A stretch of 40,146 nt of DNA from an uncultured Alphaproteobacteria bacterium (GCA_944391545.1 CALXTZ010000001.1:1-40146); one strand, 5' to 3'; shown: positions 15,860 through 24,082, counted from the first letter of the stretch. A program made the numbers and translations. The notes: generated by a model from the letters alone, not told the origin.

Positions 15860-15868
15860 ACAGATTCT

Positions 15869-16486
15869 TTATTTCAACCGCCGCAACCAATCAACGATTT
15901 TATTATGAACGGCGTCATCATAGGAAGCATTCACATTGTTAAACGACTCACCTTGCTGCAAAACCGCATGGCGCGCTTCTTGTTGAAAGACATCAAAGAA
16001 CCGTCCGAAGTTACTGCCTTGTGTCGAAAACGGAACGACTTTTTTGCCCATAAAATCCGTTTGTTGCAAAAAAGACAAAACAGGCGTCGATACGGTATAC
16101 CACCATACGGGCGAACCGACGAAAATCACGTCATATTGACTTAAATCCGGCGTATTTTGAACCAATTGCGGATACTGTTTGGTTTTCAACTGCTTTTTCA
16201 CATTCAGATAAAACCATCCCAAATCCAACGGTTGTGCGGTTTTGATTTCATACGTATCAGCCTGTGTCAACGCCGCAATTTGGTCTGCGATTGCCCGCGT
16301 ATGTCCGGTCAACGAATAATAAATAACGAGAACTTTTCCCAAATCAGACTGGTAGACTTGGCGAGGTCCTTGATACGGTTTTAATGCCTGTTTATTTCGT
16401 TCCGCGACTTGGAATAAATGATAAGCCCCCGCGGCAGCTCCGACTAAAACAATTATAAGAACAAGATATAAAAGACCCTTTAGCAT
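15869..16486 (-). CDS. Membrane-anchored flavodoxin-family protein
   Basis: 205 residues from ATG 16486, with AAAGGAG 6 nt upstream (a longer start at 16528 lacks a site). The N-terminal membrane helix (GLLYLVLIIVLVGAAAGAYHLF) is followed by a flavodoxin domain beginning KVLVIYYSLTGHTRAIADQIA, the FMN phosphate loop, with later FVGSPVWWYTVSTPV and FSTQGSN motifs contacting the flavin. It is probably an FMN electron-transfer or quinone-reducing protein on the membrane. Last gene of the redox operon that starts at 19294. Confidence 0.88.
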   Translation of the reverse strand: MLKGLLYLVLIIVLVGAAAGAYHLFQVAERNKQALKPYQGPRQVYQSDLGKVLVIYYSLTGHTRAIADQIAALTQADTYEIKTAQPLDLGWFYLNVKKQLKTKQYPQLVQNTPDLSQYDVIFVGSPVWWYTVSTPVLSFLQQTDFMGKKVVPFSTQGSNFGRFFDVFQQEARHAVLQQGESFNNVNASYDDAVHNKIVDWLRRLK

Positions 16487-16529
16487 TTTTTTCTCCTTTT
16501 CTTCTAAATAAGAAGCCCGGCCTTTCATT

Positions 16530-17615
16530 TCAAGGCCGTTTCACCGTTATCAACGTGATTTCATTTTGCGTTCCGATGCGCGCCGGTAAACCGCCCCACA
16601 ACCCGGTGCCGTCGCTGACGTACAAAAAGCGACCGTCTTCTTGATATAATCCGCGCAAATATCCGCTGTTAAACGCTTTGGTAATCAAGTTTATCGGAAA
16701 CGTCATGCCGCCGTGCGTATGACCGGATAACTGCAATAAAACATCTTGTTGGGCGGCAGCCGGGAAAACGGCCGGATAATGCGCCAACAAAATCCGCGGC
16801 ACACCCAATTGAACGCCATCAAAAATTTCCCGAAGACGTGCATCCTGCCGTTTCGGATGATACCGAGCGCCCCATGTGCCGCCGCCCAAAGCAACCGTTT
16901 GTGCGCCAGAACGCAATAAAACATGCTTTTGATGTAAAACGGAAATCCCCATCTTTTCAAATGCTTCTTCCCACGCGTCCGGCCCATAATAATATTCATG
17001 ATTTCCAAAGACCATATAAACACCCAGCGCTGCTTTTAACTGCCCTAACGGTTCCATTTGGGGTGACAACTGATCGACCGTATTGTCAATGCTGTCGCCC
17101 GTTATAACGATCACATCCGGATGAAGTGCATTTGTTTTGTCGACGACTTGTTTTAACCATTTTTGATTAAATCCCTGACCGATGTGCAAATCGGTTAATT
17201 GAGCTATTTTTAACGGTTGCCAATCTGCCGGCAGATGATCGGATTCAATCAAGACTTCTTTGACAACCGGCAATGAGGCGGCATGCCATCCGGCATACGC
17301 GGCAGCCCCTAAACAAACAACGGCCAATCCGATCGCAACAGATGTCGTATGAACATGGAACAACCGCAACACATCCAGCACAATCGCTGCCAACAAAGCA
17401 TAAATCAACAACACCTGTGCGATTGAAAAAAGACGCCATACCCATTCCGGTAACAAATATCCCCATTGCAGAACAACGATCAGGTTAAAAATTCCCAACC
17501 CCAAGAAGAAAGAAAAAATCACTTTCACCCAAACCGGCACAGCCAAAACGAGGACAAACCGCGCTTCCACATAAGCATACAACATTGCCATCAGAGCCGT
17601 GATTATTCCCATCAT
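16530..17615 (-). CDS. Membrane-anchored metallophosphoesterase (YaeI/YkuE-like)
   Basis: 361 residues. About four N-terminal membrane segments (residues 1-115) precede a calcineurin-like domain with all metal motifs: DLHIG, GDSID, GNHEYY, LAHYP and GHTHGG. Relatives such as YkuE and YaeI/LpxG act on membrane lipids, including UDP-diacylglucosamine hydrolysis in lipid A synthesis, so a periplasmic or membrane lipid substrate is plausible but not shown. AGGAG lies 8 nt before the ATG. It sits 11 nt after the FMN-reductase gene. Confidence 0.9.
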   Translation of the reverse strand: MMGIITALMAMLYAYVEARFVLVLAVPVWVKVIFSFFLGLGIFNLIVVLQWGYLLPEWVWRLFSIAQVLLIYALLAAIVLDVLRLFHVHTTSVAIGLAVVCLGAAAYAGWHAASLPVVKEVLIESDHLPADWQPLKIAQLTDLHIGQGFNQKWLKQVVDKTNALHPDVIVITGDSIDNTVDQLSPQMEPLGQLKAALGVYMVFGNHEYYYGPDAWEEAFEKMGISVLHQKHVLLRSGAQTVALGGGTWGARYHPKRQDARLREIFDGVQLGVPRILLAHYPAVFPAAAQQDVLLQLSGHTHGGMTFPINLITKAFNSGYLRGLYQEDGRFLYVSDGTGLWGGLPARIGTQNEITLITVKRP

Positions 17616-17626
17616 CTTAAAAGCTC

Positions 17627-18163
17627 CTAAACGTTTAAACCCATTTCATAAGCAGTTTGCATGGCAGGACTGCCTTGAATATCTCCGACCTGCCAGGCAC
17701 CCAATCCGTAAACGATTCCTTTTTCATGCGCATCCGGCAGGCAATCTTGCGTAAAAGCGCGAAACCCGTCAATGGTTTTTTGCATCATCGCCTGATCCGT
17801 ATCGGCTGCCGCCAAAATAAAATAGAAGTCTTTGCCGGCAATTTCCTCGTATCTGGGAACCGTTCGATCTATCAACGTCTTCATTTGACCGTCCATCGTA
17901 TAAAAATAAACCGGTGTTGCCATCACAATGACATCCGCTTCGACCATTTTGTTCAAGATGTCTTTCATATCATCTTTTTGAATGCATTGATGCGTTCGAT
18001 TGCACACGCCGCATCCCAAACAATAATTTATTTTTTGTTCGGACAATCTGATTTTTTCAACCGAATGACCGGCCGTTTGCGCGCCTTTCAAAAAAGCATC
18101 GCATAACGTATCCGAATTGCCGCCCTTTCTCGGGCTGCCTGACAAGATTAAAACTTTTTTCAT
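17627..18163 (-). CDS. NAD(P)H-dependent FMN reductase-family protein
   Basis: 178 residues beginning KKVLILSGSPRKGGNSDTL, the FMN-phosphate-binding loop of the NADPH-dependent FMN reductase/iron-sulfur flavoprotein group. The segment CLGCGVCNRTHQCIQKDDM carries four Cys that could be redox active or bind a cluster. ATPVYFYTMDGQMKTLIDR is the second flavin-contact motif. It starts 3 nt after the CMD-cupin gene, so it is co-transcribed. The substrate (quinone, nitro compound or metal) is unknown. Confidence 0.9.
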   Translation of the reverse strand: MKKVLILSGSPRKGGNSDTLCDAFLKGAQTAGHSVEKIRLSEQKINYCLGCGVCNRTHQCIQKDDMKDILNKMVEADVIVMATPVYFYTMDGQMKTLIDRTVPRYEEIAGKDFYFILAAADTDQAMMQKTIDGFRAFTQDCLPDAHEKGIVYGLGAWQVGDIQGSPAMQTAYEMGLNV

Positions 18164-18166
18164 GCG

Positions 18167-19294
18167 TTATTCTCCCGTCGCCCCGCGATATTCTTCGTCC
18201 GTAACGGGTTCCAACCAAGTGACTTGATTGGTATCGCCGTTCGTTTCCAAAGAGACATGAACAAACCAGCTGTTCGGTGCCGCACCGTGCCAATGTTCGA
18301 CGTTGGGCGGAATCCGAACAACATCACCTTTGGTTAAACGCCGTGCCGGTTGTCCCTTTTCCTGATAATAGCCGATCCCGTCCGTAACCAGCAAAATTTG
18401 GCCGCCCGAATGAGAATGCCAATTTGTCCGCGCAGAAGGTTCAAATGTCACATTGGCGATGGACGAACGCCATGTTTCGTCATACGGGCTCATCCGTGTC
18501 AGATACGTCGTTCCCGTAAAATATTGACTGTAAGGATTAACATCGCCTTGGCCGAATGTCGTTTCCACATCCGATACGTTACGCGTATCCGTCGTTCCTT
18601 CGGTTATTTCCGCCAAAATAACGCGTCCTTTTTGCGCTTTTTCCGCACCCAAATAGGATTCAATAATATCCAATGCCTGTTCCAGCTGTGCTTTGCTTAA
18701 CCCGACATTCATCCCGCCGGTCATATGCGATTTTAACATCGGCCGAACATTTCCGGTTGCCGCCAAGGCTGAAATCGTCGCCAATTCCCGATCTTCATAA
18801 GACAAAACACCTCTGCCGAAAATATCCGCAAACAAATGTTCTTTCAAAAACGTATCCGTTGCCGGAACCGCCACCGCATAAGGGGCTTTGCCTTTTTCCG
18901 GGCCGAACAGCGTTTCAACCGTTTTTTTGCCGTAAGCATATTTATCCGTATCCAAAGCCAAAGAAGTCGGCATTGTTCCTTGAGGATCCTGAATGCCTTG
19001 AGCTTCTCGTGCCTCTATTGCCGCAATCAATTGATTGATACTGCTTAAACTTTTCGGAAACCCGGTGTAAGCATATAATTGCAATAAAATTTCCTTAATT
19101 TCATTTTGTGTCAGCCCCGCATCCAGCCCTTTTTGAAGAGCTTGTTCCAACTGCGTCCAGTTACCGTCAGCCGTCAAAGCCGAAATCACAACGATTTGTT
19201 CTTGTTTTGAAGAGAGCGTATCCATTGTTTGTGCCTTTCCCGATAGTGTCAAAAACATGAGAAGTGAACAGAAAACAGGTATGATTTTTAACAT
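18167..19294 (-). CDS. Carboxymuconolactone decarboxylase-like protein with C-terminal cupin
   Basis: 375 residues from ATG 19294, preceded by AGGG. The N-terminal hydrophobic segment ending near SGKA-QT looks like a signal peptide, so the protein may be periplasmic. Two CMD-like helical repeats follow (about 30-105 and 125-245); the AhpD-type CxxC is absent, so thiol peroxidase activity is unlikely. The C-terminal cupin has WHSHSGGQILLVTDG, the GDVVRIPP segment and HWHG metal-binding histidines. Its substrate is unknown. First gene of the redox operon, directly behind a MerR-type promoter. Confidence 0.88.
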   Translation of the reverse strand: MLKIIPVFCSLLMFLTLSGKAQTMDTLSSKQEQIVVISALTADGNWTQLEQALQKGLDAGLTQNEIKEILLQLYAYTGFPKSLSSINQLIAAIEAREAQGIQDPQGTMPTSLALDTDKYAYGKKTVETLFGPEKGKAPYAVAVPATDTFLKEHLFADIFGRGVLSYEDRELATISALAATGNVRPMLKSHMTGGMNVGLSKAQLEQALDIIESYLGAEKAQKGRVILAEITEGTTDTRNVSDVETTFGQGDVNPYSQYFTGTTYLTRMSPYDETWRSSIANVTFEPSARTNWHSHSGGQILLVTDGIGYYQEKGQPARRLTKGDVVRIPPNVEHWHGAAPNSWFVHVSLETNGDTNQVTWLEPVTDEEYRGATGE

Positions 19295-19337
19295 ATTCCC
19301 TCCCGATTGAAAATGAGTTAAACTCGAGTCATTTTTT

Positions 19338-19368
19338 AATTTACAACCTCGAGTTAACTTCAAGTCAA
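19338..19368 (-). promoter_or_regulatory. MerR-type promoter/operator of the redox operon
   Basis: On the minus strand -35 TTGACT (19363-19368), a 19-bp spacer, -10 TAAATT (19338-19343). The overlong spacer holds a dyad centred on AGTTAACT (half-sites match at 7 of 10 positions), the arrangement MerR-family activators need to untwist the promoter. A second CTCGAGTT-type half-site lies downstream, around 19321-19330. The regulator gene is not adjacent. The stretch 19369-19475 shows no gene. Confidence 0.65.
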
Positions 19369-19475
19369 GTATTTTTTTATAAAATATTAATTTTTAAAAC
19401 AGACAAAAAATACTTATTACTTCCAATCTTTAATAAATACGAGAACATATCAAGCACAAACAAATTTCATTAAAA

Positions 19476-19505
19476 ACTGTCGAATCACATGCATGATTCG
19501 ACAGT
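19476..19505 (-). terminator. Terminator of dps
   Basis: Perfect 12-bp inverted repeat ACTGTCGAATCA / TGATTCGACAGT with a 6-nt loop. On the minus strand it is followed by T5. It lies 26 nt after the dps stop. Confidence 0.8.
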
Positions 19506-19530
19506 TATATGACATCATCCACAAAAAAAC

Positions 19531-20010
19531 CTAATCATCCAAATGCGCTTCAATAAACCACAAGTATTTATCTAAATCTTCGCTGGCTGCCGTCAAAATA
19601 TCCACCGTGTCCGGATCGGCTTTTTCTTCATTAACGACCTGACGAACCGCGTTGGCCACTTGAGCATAGCGATCTTTCAGTGCTTTCAAATGATCCTGCG
19701 TATCGGAAATATCCAACGGATACGGTTTAAACGAAACGGTCTCGACAATGACTTGCGGCGTACCGTAAGCCGTCCCGCCCAGTTGAACGGCTCGTTCTGC
19801 CAACTGATCGGCATAATCCAACAATTTTTCATTAAACGGATCCAACATTTCATGAACAGCGATAAAGTTTGGCCCTCGCATGTTCCAATGCGCTTGTTTG
19901 GTTACCAAAGCCAACGCCAAAAAGTCAGATAACATTTGGTTTAAAATCTGAATGCTTTCTTTTTTCTTTTCTTCATTATTTAAAGTCGGATGTAATTTCA
20001 TATTTTTCAT
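19531..20010 (-). CDS. dps: DNA starvation/stationary-phase protection protein Dps
   Basis: Dodecameric mini-ferritin that oxidises Fe(II) with peroxide and binds DNA. The ferroxidase signature KQAHWNMRGPNFIAVHEMLD is present, followed by DYADQLAERAVQLGG. About 159 residues. Three Met codons lie near the start; ATG 20010 has AAGGAG at a 7-nt spacing, whereas ATG 20016 is only 1 nt from it, so 20010 is preferred. A 12-bp dyad (CCTAA, 2 nt, TTAGG) at 20063-20074 upstream could be an operator. Transcribed alone, with its own terminator. Confidence 0.95.
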   Translation of the reverse strand: MKNMKLHPTLNNEEKKKESIQILNQMLSDFLALALVTKQAHWNMRGPNFIAVHEMLDPFNEKLLDYADQLAERAVQLGGTAYGTPQVIVETVSFKPYPLDISDTQDHLKALKDRYAQVANAVRQVVNEEKADPDTVDILTAASEDLDKYLWFIEAHLDD

Positions 20011-20062
20011 TTTCATGCTCCTTTCCTCTCATAGAGATGGCATAAAAACAGCTAAAAAGCAA

Positions 20063-20074
20063 CCTAACCTTAGG
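20063..20074. promoter_or_regulatory. Short dyad upstream of dps
   Basis: CCTAA and TTAGG separated by 2 nt form a perfect 5-bp palindromic arm pair about 50 nt before the dps start. A regulator site for iron or peroxide control is possible. It is short enough to be chance. Confidence 0.25.
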
Positions 20075-20110
20075 TATTAAAAGAGGCCCGCCTGTCCCTT
20101 CTCGGCATAC

Positions 20111-20139
20111 AAAAACCGCCCCTTGCGAGGCGGCTTTTT
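20111..20139. terminator. Bidirectional terminator between dps and the coiled-coil gene
   Basis: CCGCC / GGCGG stem (extended by one pair) with an 8-nt loop, A5 on the left and T5 on the right, so it can serve either strand. It lies 20 nt beyond the stop of the 20159 gene, which is the likely user. Confidence 0.8.
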
Positions 20140-20158
20140 AAGAATTAAACTCTTTTTC

Positions 20159-21022
20159 TTATTTAAACAATTTCAGCAAATTGAATTTAGCTGCCTTGGA
20201 TAAAAAGACCTTGCCGCAATAAGGACACTGCGTGAAATTCGCGGAAAGTTTTTTCGCAATCCACCAAACAAGGACAACAGGCACCAACAAAACAACCAAT
20301 ACTAAAACCGTCACGATCCATTTAACCCAGTTAAAATAACAATCCAAGTAGGACAACACCGAAGTCAACAGACCCTTTTTGGCTTGAGCCAGTTCTTGAT
20401 AAATCATCGTTGTCGCTTCGCGTTCTGTCTGTGTTTTAAAGCCGAAATCGCCTTTAACCAATCGCGCGTAAGCAGACGAGCTGATCCCGAGTTGTTTTTG
20501 TACCTGTGTATCCGCCAACCCGGACAATTCCTTTGTCAACGCTGCCTGAATATCGGTTTCCAACGTTTTTTGAATTTGTTCGATGGACGCCTGTAATTTC
20601 GCATTGGCTTTATCCAATTTTTCTTGCAGCTCCTTTGTTGAGTCTTCGACTTTATCCGCATTCTTAACGCCTAGTTTTGCCAACGCACCAGATACTTTGG
20701 CAACCTTTTCTGTCGTTTCGGTTACCTGATCCAACTTAATTTCCGGGACTTTGATTTGAGACGTATATTTTTGAATATCTACTTTTTGAATAACATCACT
20801 CGTCAAATTCGTGTATTGATTTTGCAACAAGCCGTTCAAAGCTCCGACACTTTTAACGACAGCAAATTCCTTTAATAAAACCGCTTGCGTCAGACAGACA
20901 TACATCACCGGCGCAATCACACACACCGTCCACGCCAAAATTAAAATTTTTGCAATTTTTTTCGGCGTTGATGTTTGTTTCAGAATTTTATATTCTTCAC
21001 CCGAAGTAGCTTTTTTAACCAT
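20159..21022 (-). CDS. Membrane protein with coiled coil and C-terminal CxxC, 287 aa
   Basis: Family not recognised. A basic cytosolic start is followed by a membrane helix (about residues 23-50), then a long Lys/Glu/Gln/Thr-rich stretch (about 90-165) with heptad character predicted to form a coiled coil in the periplasm. A second membrane helix (about 232-258) is followed by a cytosolic tail with Cys266-x-x-Cys269 (CPYCGKVF), probably half of a zinc knuckle. AAAGGAG lies 8 nt before the ATG. The layout suggests a sensor-like or scaffold protein, but no function can be assigned. Confidence 0.75.
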   Translation of the reverse strand: MVKKATSGEEYKILKQTSTPKKIAKILILAWTVCVIAPVMYVCLTQAVLLKEFAVVKSVGALNGLLQNQYTNLTSDVIQKVDIQKYTSQIKVPEIKLDQVTETTEKVAKVSGALAKLGVKNADKVEDSTKELQEKLDKANAKLQASIEQIQKTLETDIQAALTKELSGLADTQVQKQLGISSSAYARLVKGDFGFKTQTEREATTMIYQELAQAKKGLLTSVLSYLDCYFNWVKWIVTVLVLVVLLVPVVLVWWIAKKLSANFTQCPYCGKVFLSKAAKFNLLKLFK

Positions 21023-21072
21023 TGTTCAGACTCCTTTCAATCAAGGAAATCATAACATACTCTTGTATGGTT

Positions 21073-22848
21073 TCAAGCCTTAATTTCTTCCGACATTTGA
21101 AATTGCGTCTGCATTTTCCATAACTTGGCGTATTTGCCTTTTTTCTTCAGCAAGTCGGCAGGCGTTCCCTGTTCGATAATTTTCCCTTTGCTCATCACGA
21201 CAATTCGATCCATTTCCCGCAACGTCGATAACCGATGCGCAATGGCAATCACCGTTTTACCTTTCATCAGTTTTTTCATGCTTTCCTGAATATAATGTTC
21301 GGATTCGCTGTCCAGTGCCGAAGTCGCTTCATCCAAAATCAAAATCGGCGCCCTTTTTAAAACAGCCCGTGCAATAGCAATCCGCTGACGCTGACCGCCG
21401 GAAAGCTTCACACCTCTGTCGCCGACCATACTGTCATATTTATTTTTCATTTGGTCGATAAACAAATGCGCATGCGCTTTACGACTGGCGGCCAAAACCT
21501 GGCGATCGGATACTTCGGGATTTCCGTAACGAATGTTATCCCACAAAGACCGATGGAACAAAGACGTATCTTGCGGAATCAATGCGATGTTTTGATGCAG
21601 GCTTTCTTGCGTTACTTGGGCAATATTCTGTCCGTCGATCAGAATCTGTCCGCCTTGAATATCATAAAACCGTTGCAACAAATTAACAAGCGTACTTTTT
21701 CCGCTTCCGGAAACACCGACCAACCCGATCCGCTCACCTGGTTTGATTTTTAAGTTCAGTCCATCGAAAACTTTTTTCCCGTCCCGATAAGCAAAGACGA
21801 CGTCTTTTAAAATGATTTCCCCTTTTTTGACTTTTAGTTTTTTCGCTTTCGGTACATCCTGAATTTCATGAGGCGTTGTCACCACGTATAATGCATTAGC
21901 CAAAACACCGTACGTTTTATGCCATTCCAACAATTGATGCACGAATTCGTTAAAAATCTGTCGAACATTTGCCGTCAACAGCAAAACAAAAACAATATCG
22001 CCCGGAGAAACTGTCCCCTTTTCCCACAAATAAATCGACAACAGAATCATTGTAAAATTAAACAGGCCGATGACCAGCAACTGGATCAGTTTATTGTTTT
22101 CTATTTTGGCAAGCAAAGTTTCGCCGGCTTGGCGCTGTGCATCCAAAAGCGGTTGCAATAATTTTTGTTCAAATGCGAAATGCGCAAAACTTTTCACCAG
22201 GAAACTGTTGGAAATGGCATCCACGACGGCACCGGATGTGTTTGCCATACATTCTGCATTTCGAGAAGCGTAATTTTTAATACGGAAAGACGATACAATC
22301 AAAACAACCGTCAACAATCCCATCCAAAAAACAAACAAAAGGGCGTATCCCCAATTAACCCACGTCAGCATACCGATAATAATCAACAGATTGACAACCG
22401 GATAGAAAAAGCCGAATAAAAGATCCCAAAACAATCGTAGGGTATAATCAGCCAATTGACCGACACGAGCCGCGATTTTCCCGCTTAATTGATCATTCAA
22501 AAAAGCCACCGAATGACCGAGGGCATAGGCCGTCGCTTCTTGGGTGATTTGCACGTCCAAAGAAGGCTCTATTTTTTGAATAAAGTAAAACGCCGTTCGC
22601 CGGACGGCGTTTTGAAGTAAATCAATGATGATCAATAAAAGAATTAAACCGCCGACAGCCTGCCAAATACCTTGTTTGTCCTGTGCAAACAAAACCATCT
22701 TGTCAATCATTTTAGAAAACAAAAAAGGATCCAATTTTTGCAAAAACAATCCGATTGCCAACAAAACGTAAACGGCAATCATTTTGCCTTTATAAAAACC
22801 GGCATAGTACAGGAAAAAACGAATGGGACTTTTCGGATAAACAGGCAT
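21073..22848 (-). CDS. ABC transporter, fused permease and ATPase (MsbA/half-exporter type)
   Basis: 591 residues: six membrane helices in the first about 320 residues, then an ATPase domain with Walker A GVSGSGKST (about 376-384), signature LSGGQRQRIAIARA (about 480-493), Walker B ILILDEATSALD and H-loop AIAHRLS. It functions as a homo- or heterodimeric exporter of lipid, peptide or drug; the substrate cannot be inferred. AAGGAG lies 8 nt before the ATG. The 50-nt gap to the coiled-coil gene downstream suggests possible co-transcription. Confidence 0.95.
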   Translation of the reverse strand: MPVYPKSPIRFFLYYAGFYKGKMIAVYVLLAIGLFLQKLDPFLFSKMIDKMVLFAQDKQGIWQAVGGLILLLIIIDLLQNAVRRTAFYFIQKIEPSLDVQITQEATAYALGHSVAFLNDQLSGKIAARVGQLADYTLRLFWDLLFGFFYPVVNLLIIIGMLTWVNWGYALLFVFWMGLLTVVLIVSSFRIKNYASRNAECMANTSGAVVDAISNSFLVKSFAHFAFEQKLLQPLLDAQRQAGETLLAKIENNKLIQLLVIGLFNFTMILLSIYLWEKGTVSPGDIVFVLLLTANVRQIFNEFVHQLLEWHKTYGVLANALYVVTTPHEIQDVPKAKKLKVKKGEIILKDVVFAYRDGKKVFDGLNLKIKPGERIGLVGVSGSGKSTLVNLLQRFYDIQGGQILIDGQNIAQVTQESLHQNIALIPQDTSLFHRSLWDNIRYGNPEVSDRQVLAASRKAHAHLFIDQMKNKYDSMVGDRGVKLSGGQRQRIAIARAVLKRAPILILDEATSALDSESEHYIQESMKKLMKGKTVIAIAHRLSTLREMDRIVVMSKGKIIEQGTPADLLKKKGKYAKLWKMQTQFQMSEEIKA

Positions 22849-23040
22849 GAAAAAGACTCCTTACGCTCGAGGATATCTTTTTCACGCCCGAAATGCAATT
22901 AAAATTTATTTTTTAAACGGCAACAAATTTAAGGGCGTTCACATCATCCAAAGAAAAGTTTTCTGACCGCGCTGTTTTTCCGACAATAAAAATCAAAACC
23001 GTCTTATAATCCCCTTCAAACGGTGTCAGTTAGCCTCTTT

Positions 23041-23074
23041 TCAAGCCCGAAACATACTTTTCGGGCTTTTTTTT
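23041..23074 (+). terminator. Terminator immediately upstream of ssrA
   Basis: AAGCCCGAAA / TTTTCGGGCTT stem with T8. It faces the plus strand, yet no plus-strand gene is visible between 22849 and 23040. A possible promoter (GACAAT at 22982, 17 bp, perfect TATAAT at 23005-23010) could make a transcript of about 60 nt ending here. The rest of 22849-22981 shows nothing else. Confidence 0.75.
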
Positions 23075-23075
23075 A

Positions 23076-23104
23076 TTGATTTTCGGCTTTTTTTCTTCTA
23101 TAAT
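23076..23104 (+). promoter_or_regulatory. ssrA: ssrA promoter
   Basis: -35 TTGATT (23076-23081), 17 bp, perfect -10 TATAAT (23099-23104). Predicted start is about 23111. Confidence 0.85.
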
Positions 23105-23110
23105 GAATGC

Positions 23111-23392
23111 GTCAAGCAATTGACTATGATACTAAACGGGAAGCGAAATAAGCGTAGTGGACTCGGGGGCGGTACCCGACACCTCCACCAAATAAGAACT
23201 GGAATGTTTCGATGAGGGGGTGACATAGGTTCGACACGCGTAGTAAAGGCTTTTTCTTGTATCCGGCATTGTACCGCCGTTATCGGGCTGTTTATTAAAT
23301 GCGAATGATAATTTCGTTCCGGTCGCTCGCGCTGCTTAGTGCAGCCTAGCGGCAAATCAATCCCTTGGGCTATGAACGCTTAAGGTGGGGTT
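23111..23392 (+). ncRNA. ssrA: Circularly permuted (two-piece) tmRNA
   Basis: Rescues stalled ribosomes. The usual order is inverted: the acceptor piece comes first and ends with CACCTCC-A-CCA at 23190, then a 25-nt spacer, then the coding piece starting GGGGGTG at 23216. GGGGGTG pairs with CACCTCC over 7 bp (one G-U), rebuilding the tRNA-like end. The T-arm is TCGGG / CCCGA with a 7-nt loop. The tag frame at 23301-23339 reads ANDNFVPVARAA then TAG. Two-piece tmRNA is characteristic of Alphaproteobacteria. The exact processed ends, apart from CCA, are inferred. Confidence 0.95.
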
Positions 23393-23426
23393 GGGGTTTT
23401 CCTAGCAACAGAAAAACCCCGCTTTT
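23393..23426 (+). terminator. ssrA: Terminator of ssrA
   Basis: GGGGTTTT / AAAACCCC stem with a 12-nt loop, then GCTTTT. It lies between the tmRNA coding piece and sspB. Confidence 0.65.
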
Positions 23427-23444
23427 AACGGGGAGTTCTGCTTC

Positions 23445-23870
23445 ATGGGATATAATTATCAGGAAATCGTACAAAAAGCTTTTTTAAAAGTCGTTCAAGA
23501 CATTCTGACCGATGTTAGCCGAAACGGGCTACCCGATCCGCATCATTTCTACATCACTTTTTCCACAAAGCATCCGGATGTTCAAATGCCGGCGTTCTTA
23601 AAAGAGCAATACACCGATGAAATGACGATTGTTTTACAACACCAATTTCAAAATCTAACGGTTCAAGAAAATTATTTTGAAGTCGATTTGTCATTTTCCG
23701 GGCAATATACAACGCTTCACATTCCGTTTACATCCCTGGTTTCTTTTGTCGATCCGTCGGCTCAATTTGCACTGCAATTCTTACCGGCGCTTTATCAAAA
23801 GAAAGAAGGAAAACCGGTTCACGAAGAAGCCGAAGTCATTGACTTGAATGCTGTTCGGAAAAAGCAATGA
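23445..23870 (+). CDS. sspB: SspB-type ClpXP adaptor (alphaproteobacterial form)
   Basis: 141 residues starting with the alpha-type SspB N-terminus (NYQEIVQKAFLKVVQDILTDVSRNGLPDPHHFYITFSTKHPDVQMP). A beta-rich core is followed by a charged tail ending EEAEVIDLNAVRKKQ, which resembles the XB motif that docks on ClpX. SspB tethers ssrA-tagged proteins to ClpXP, so its place 19 nt after the tmRNA terminator is functionally meaningful. GGGAG precedes the ATG. It overlaps the RHH gene by 4 nt. Confidence 0.9.
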   Translation: MGYNYQEIVQKAFLKVVQDILTDVSRNGLPDPHHFYITFSTKHPDVQMPAFLKEQYTDEMTIVLQHQFQNLTVQENYFEVDLSFSGQYTTLHIPFTSLVSFVDPSAQFALQFLPALYQKKEGKPVHEEAEVIDLNAVRKKQ

Positions 23871-24073
23871 AAAAGAAATCCGTCGTTTTATTCGGCCATG
23901 CAACCAGCGTTTCTTTGGAAAACGAATTCTGGCAAGCGCTTCAGGACATCGCTGATAATCGGCAAACATCCGTCAGCGCGCTGATCGCACAAATTGACGA
24001 AAACCGAACAACAAATTTATCCAGCGCCATACGTGTCTTTATTTTAAAGCAGCTGCAAAATTCCAAAAATTAA
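23867..24073 (+). CDS. Ribbon-helix-helix domain protein, 68 aa
   Basis: The short protein has the layout of a ribbon-helix-helix fold: beta strand (ATSVSLENEFWQALQDIA), a turn, then a second helix (SVSALIAQIDENR). It matches my memory of the small RHH_4-type proteins found near sspB in Alphaproteobacteria. It is probably a DNA-binding homodimer; target unknown. ATGA overlap with sspB implies coupling. No terminator is seen after it. Confidence 0.8.
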   Translation: MKKKSVVLFGHATSVSLENEFWQALQDIADNRQTSVSALIAQIDENRTTNLSSAIRVFILKQLQNSKN

Positions 24074-24082
24074 TTTTTAATA

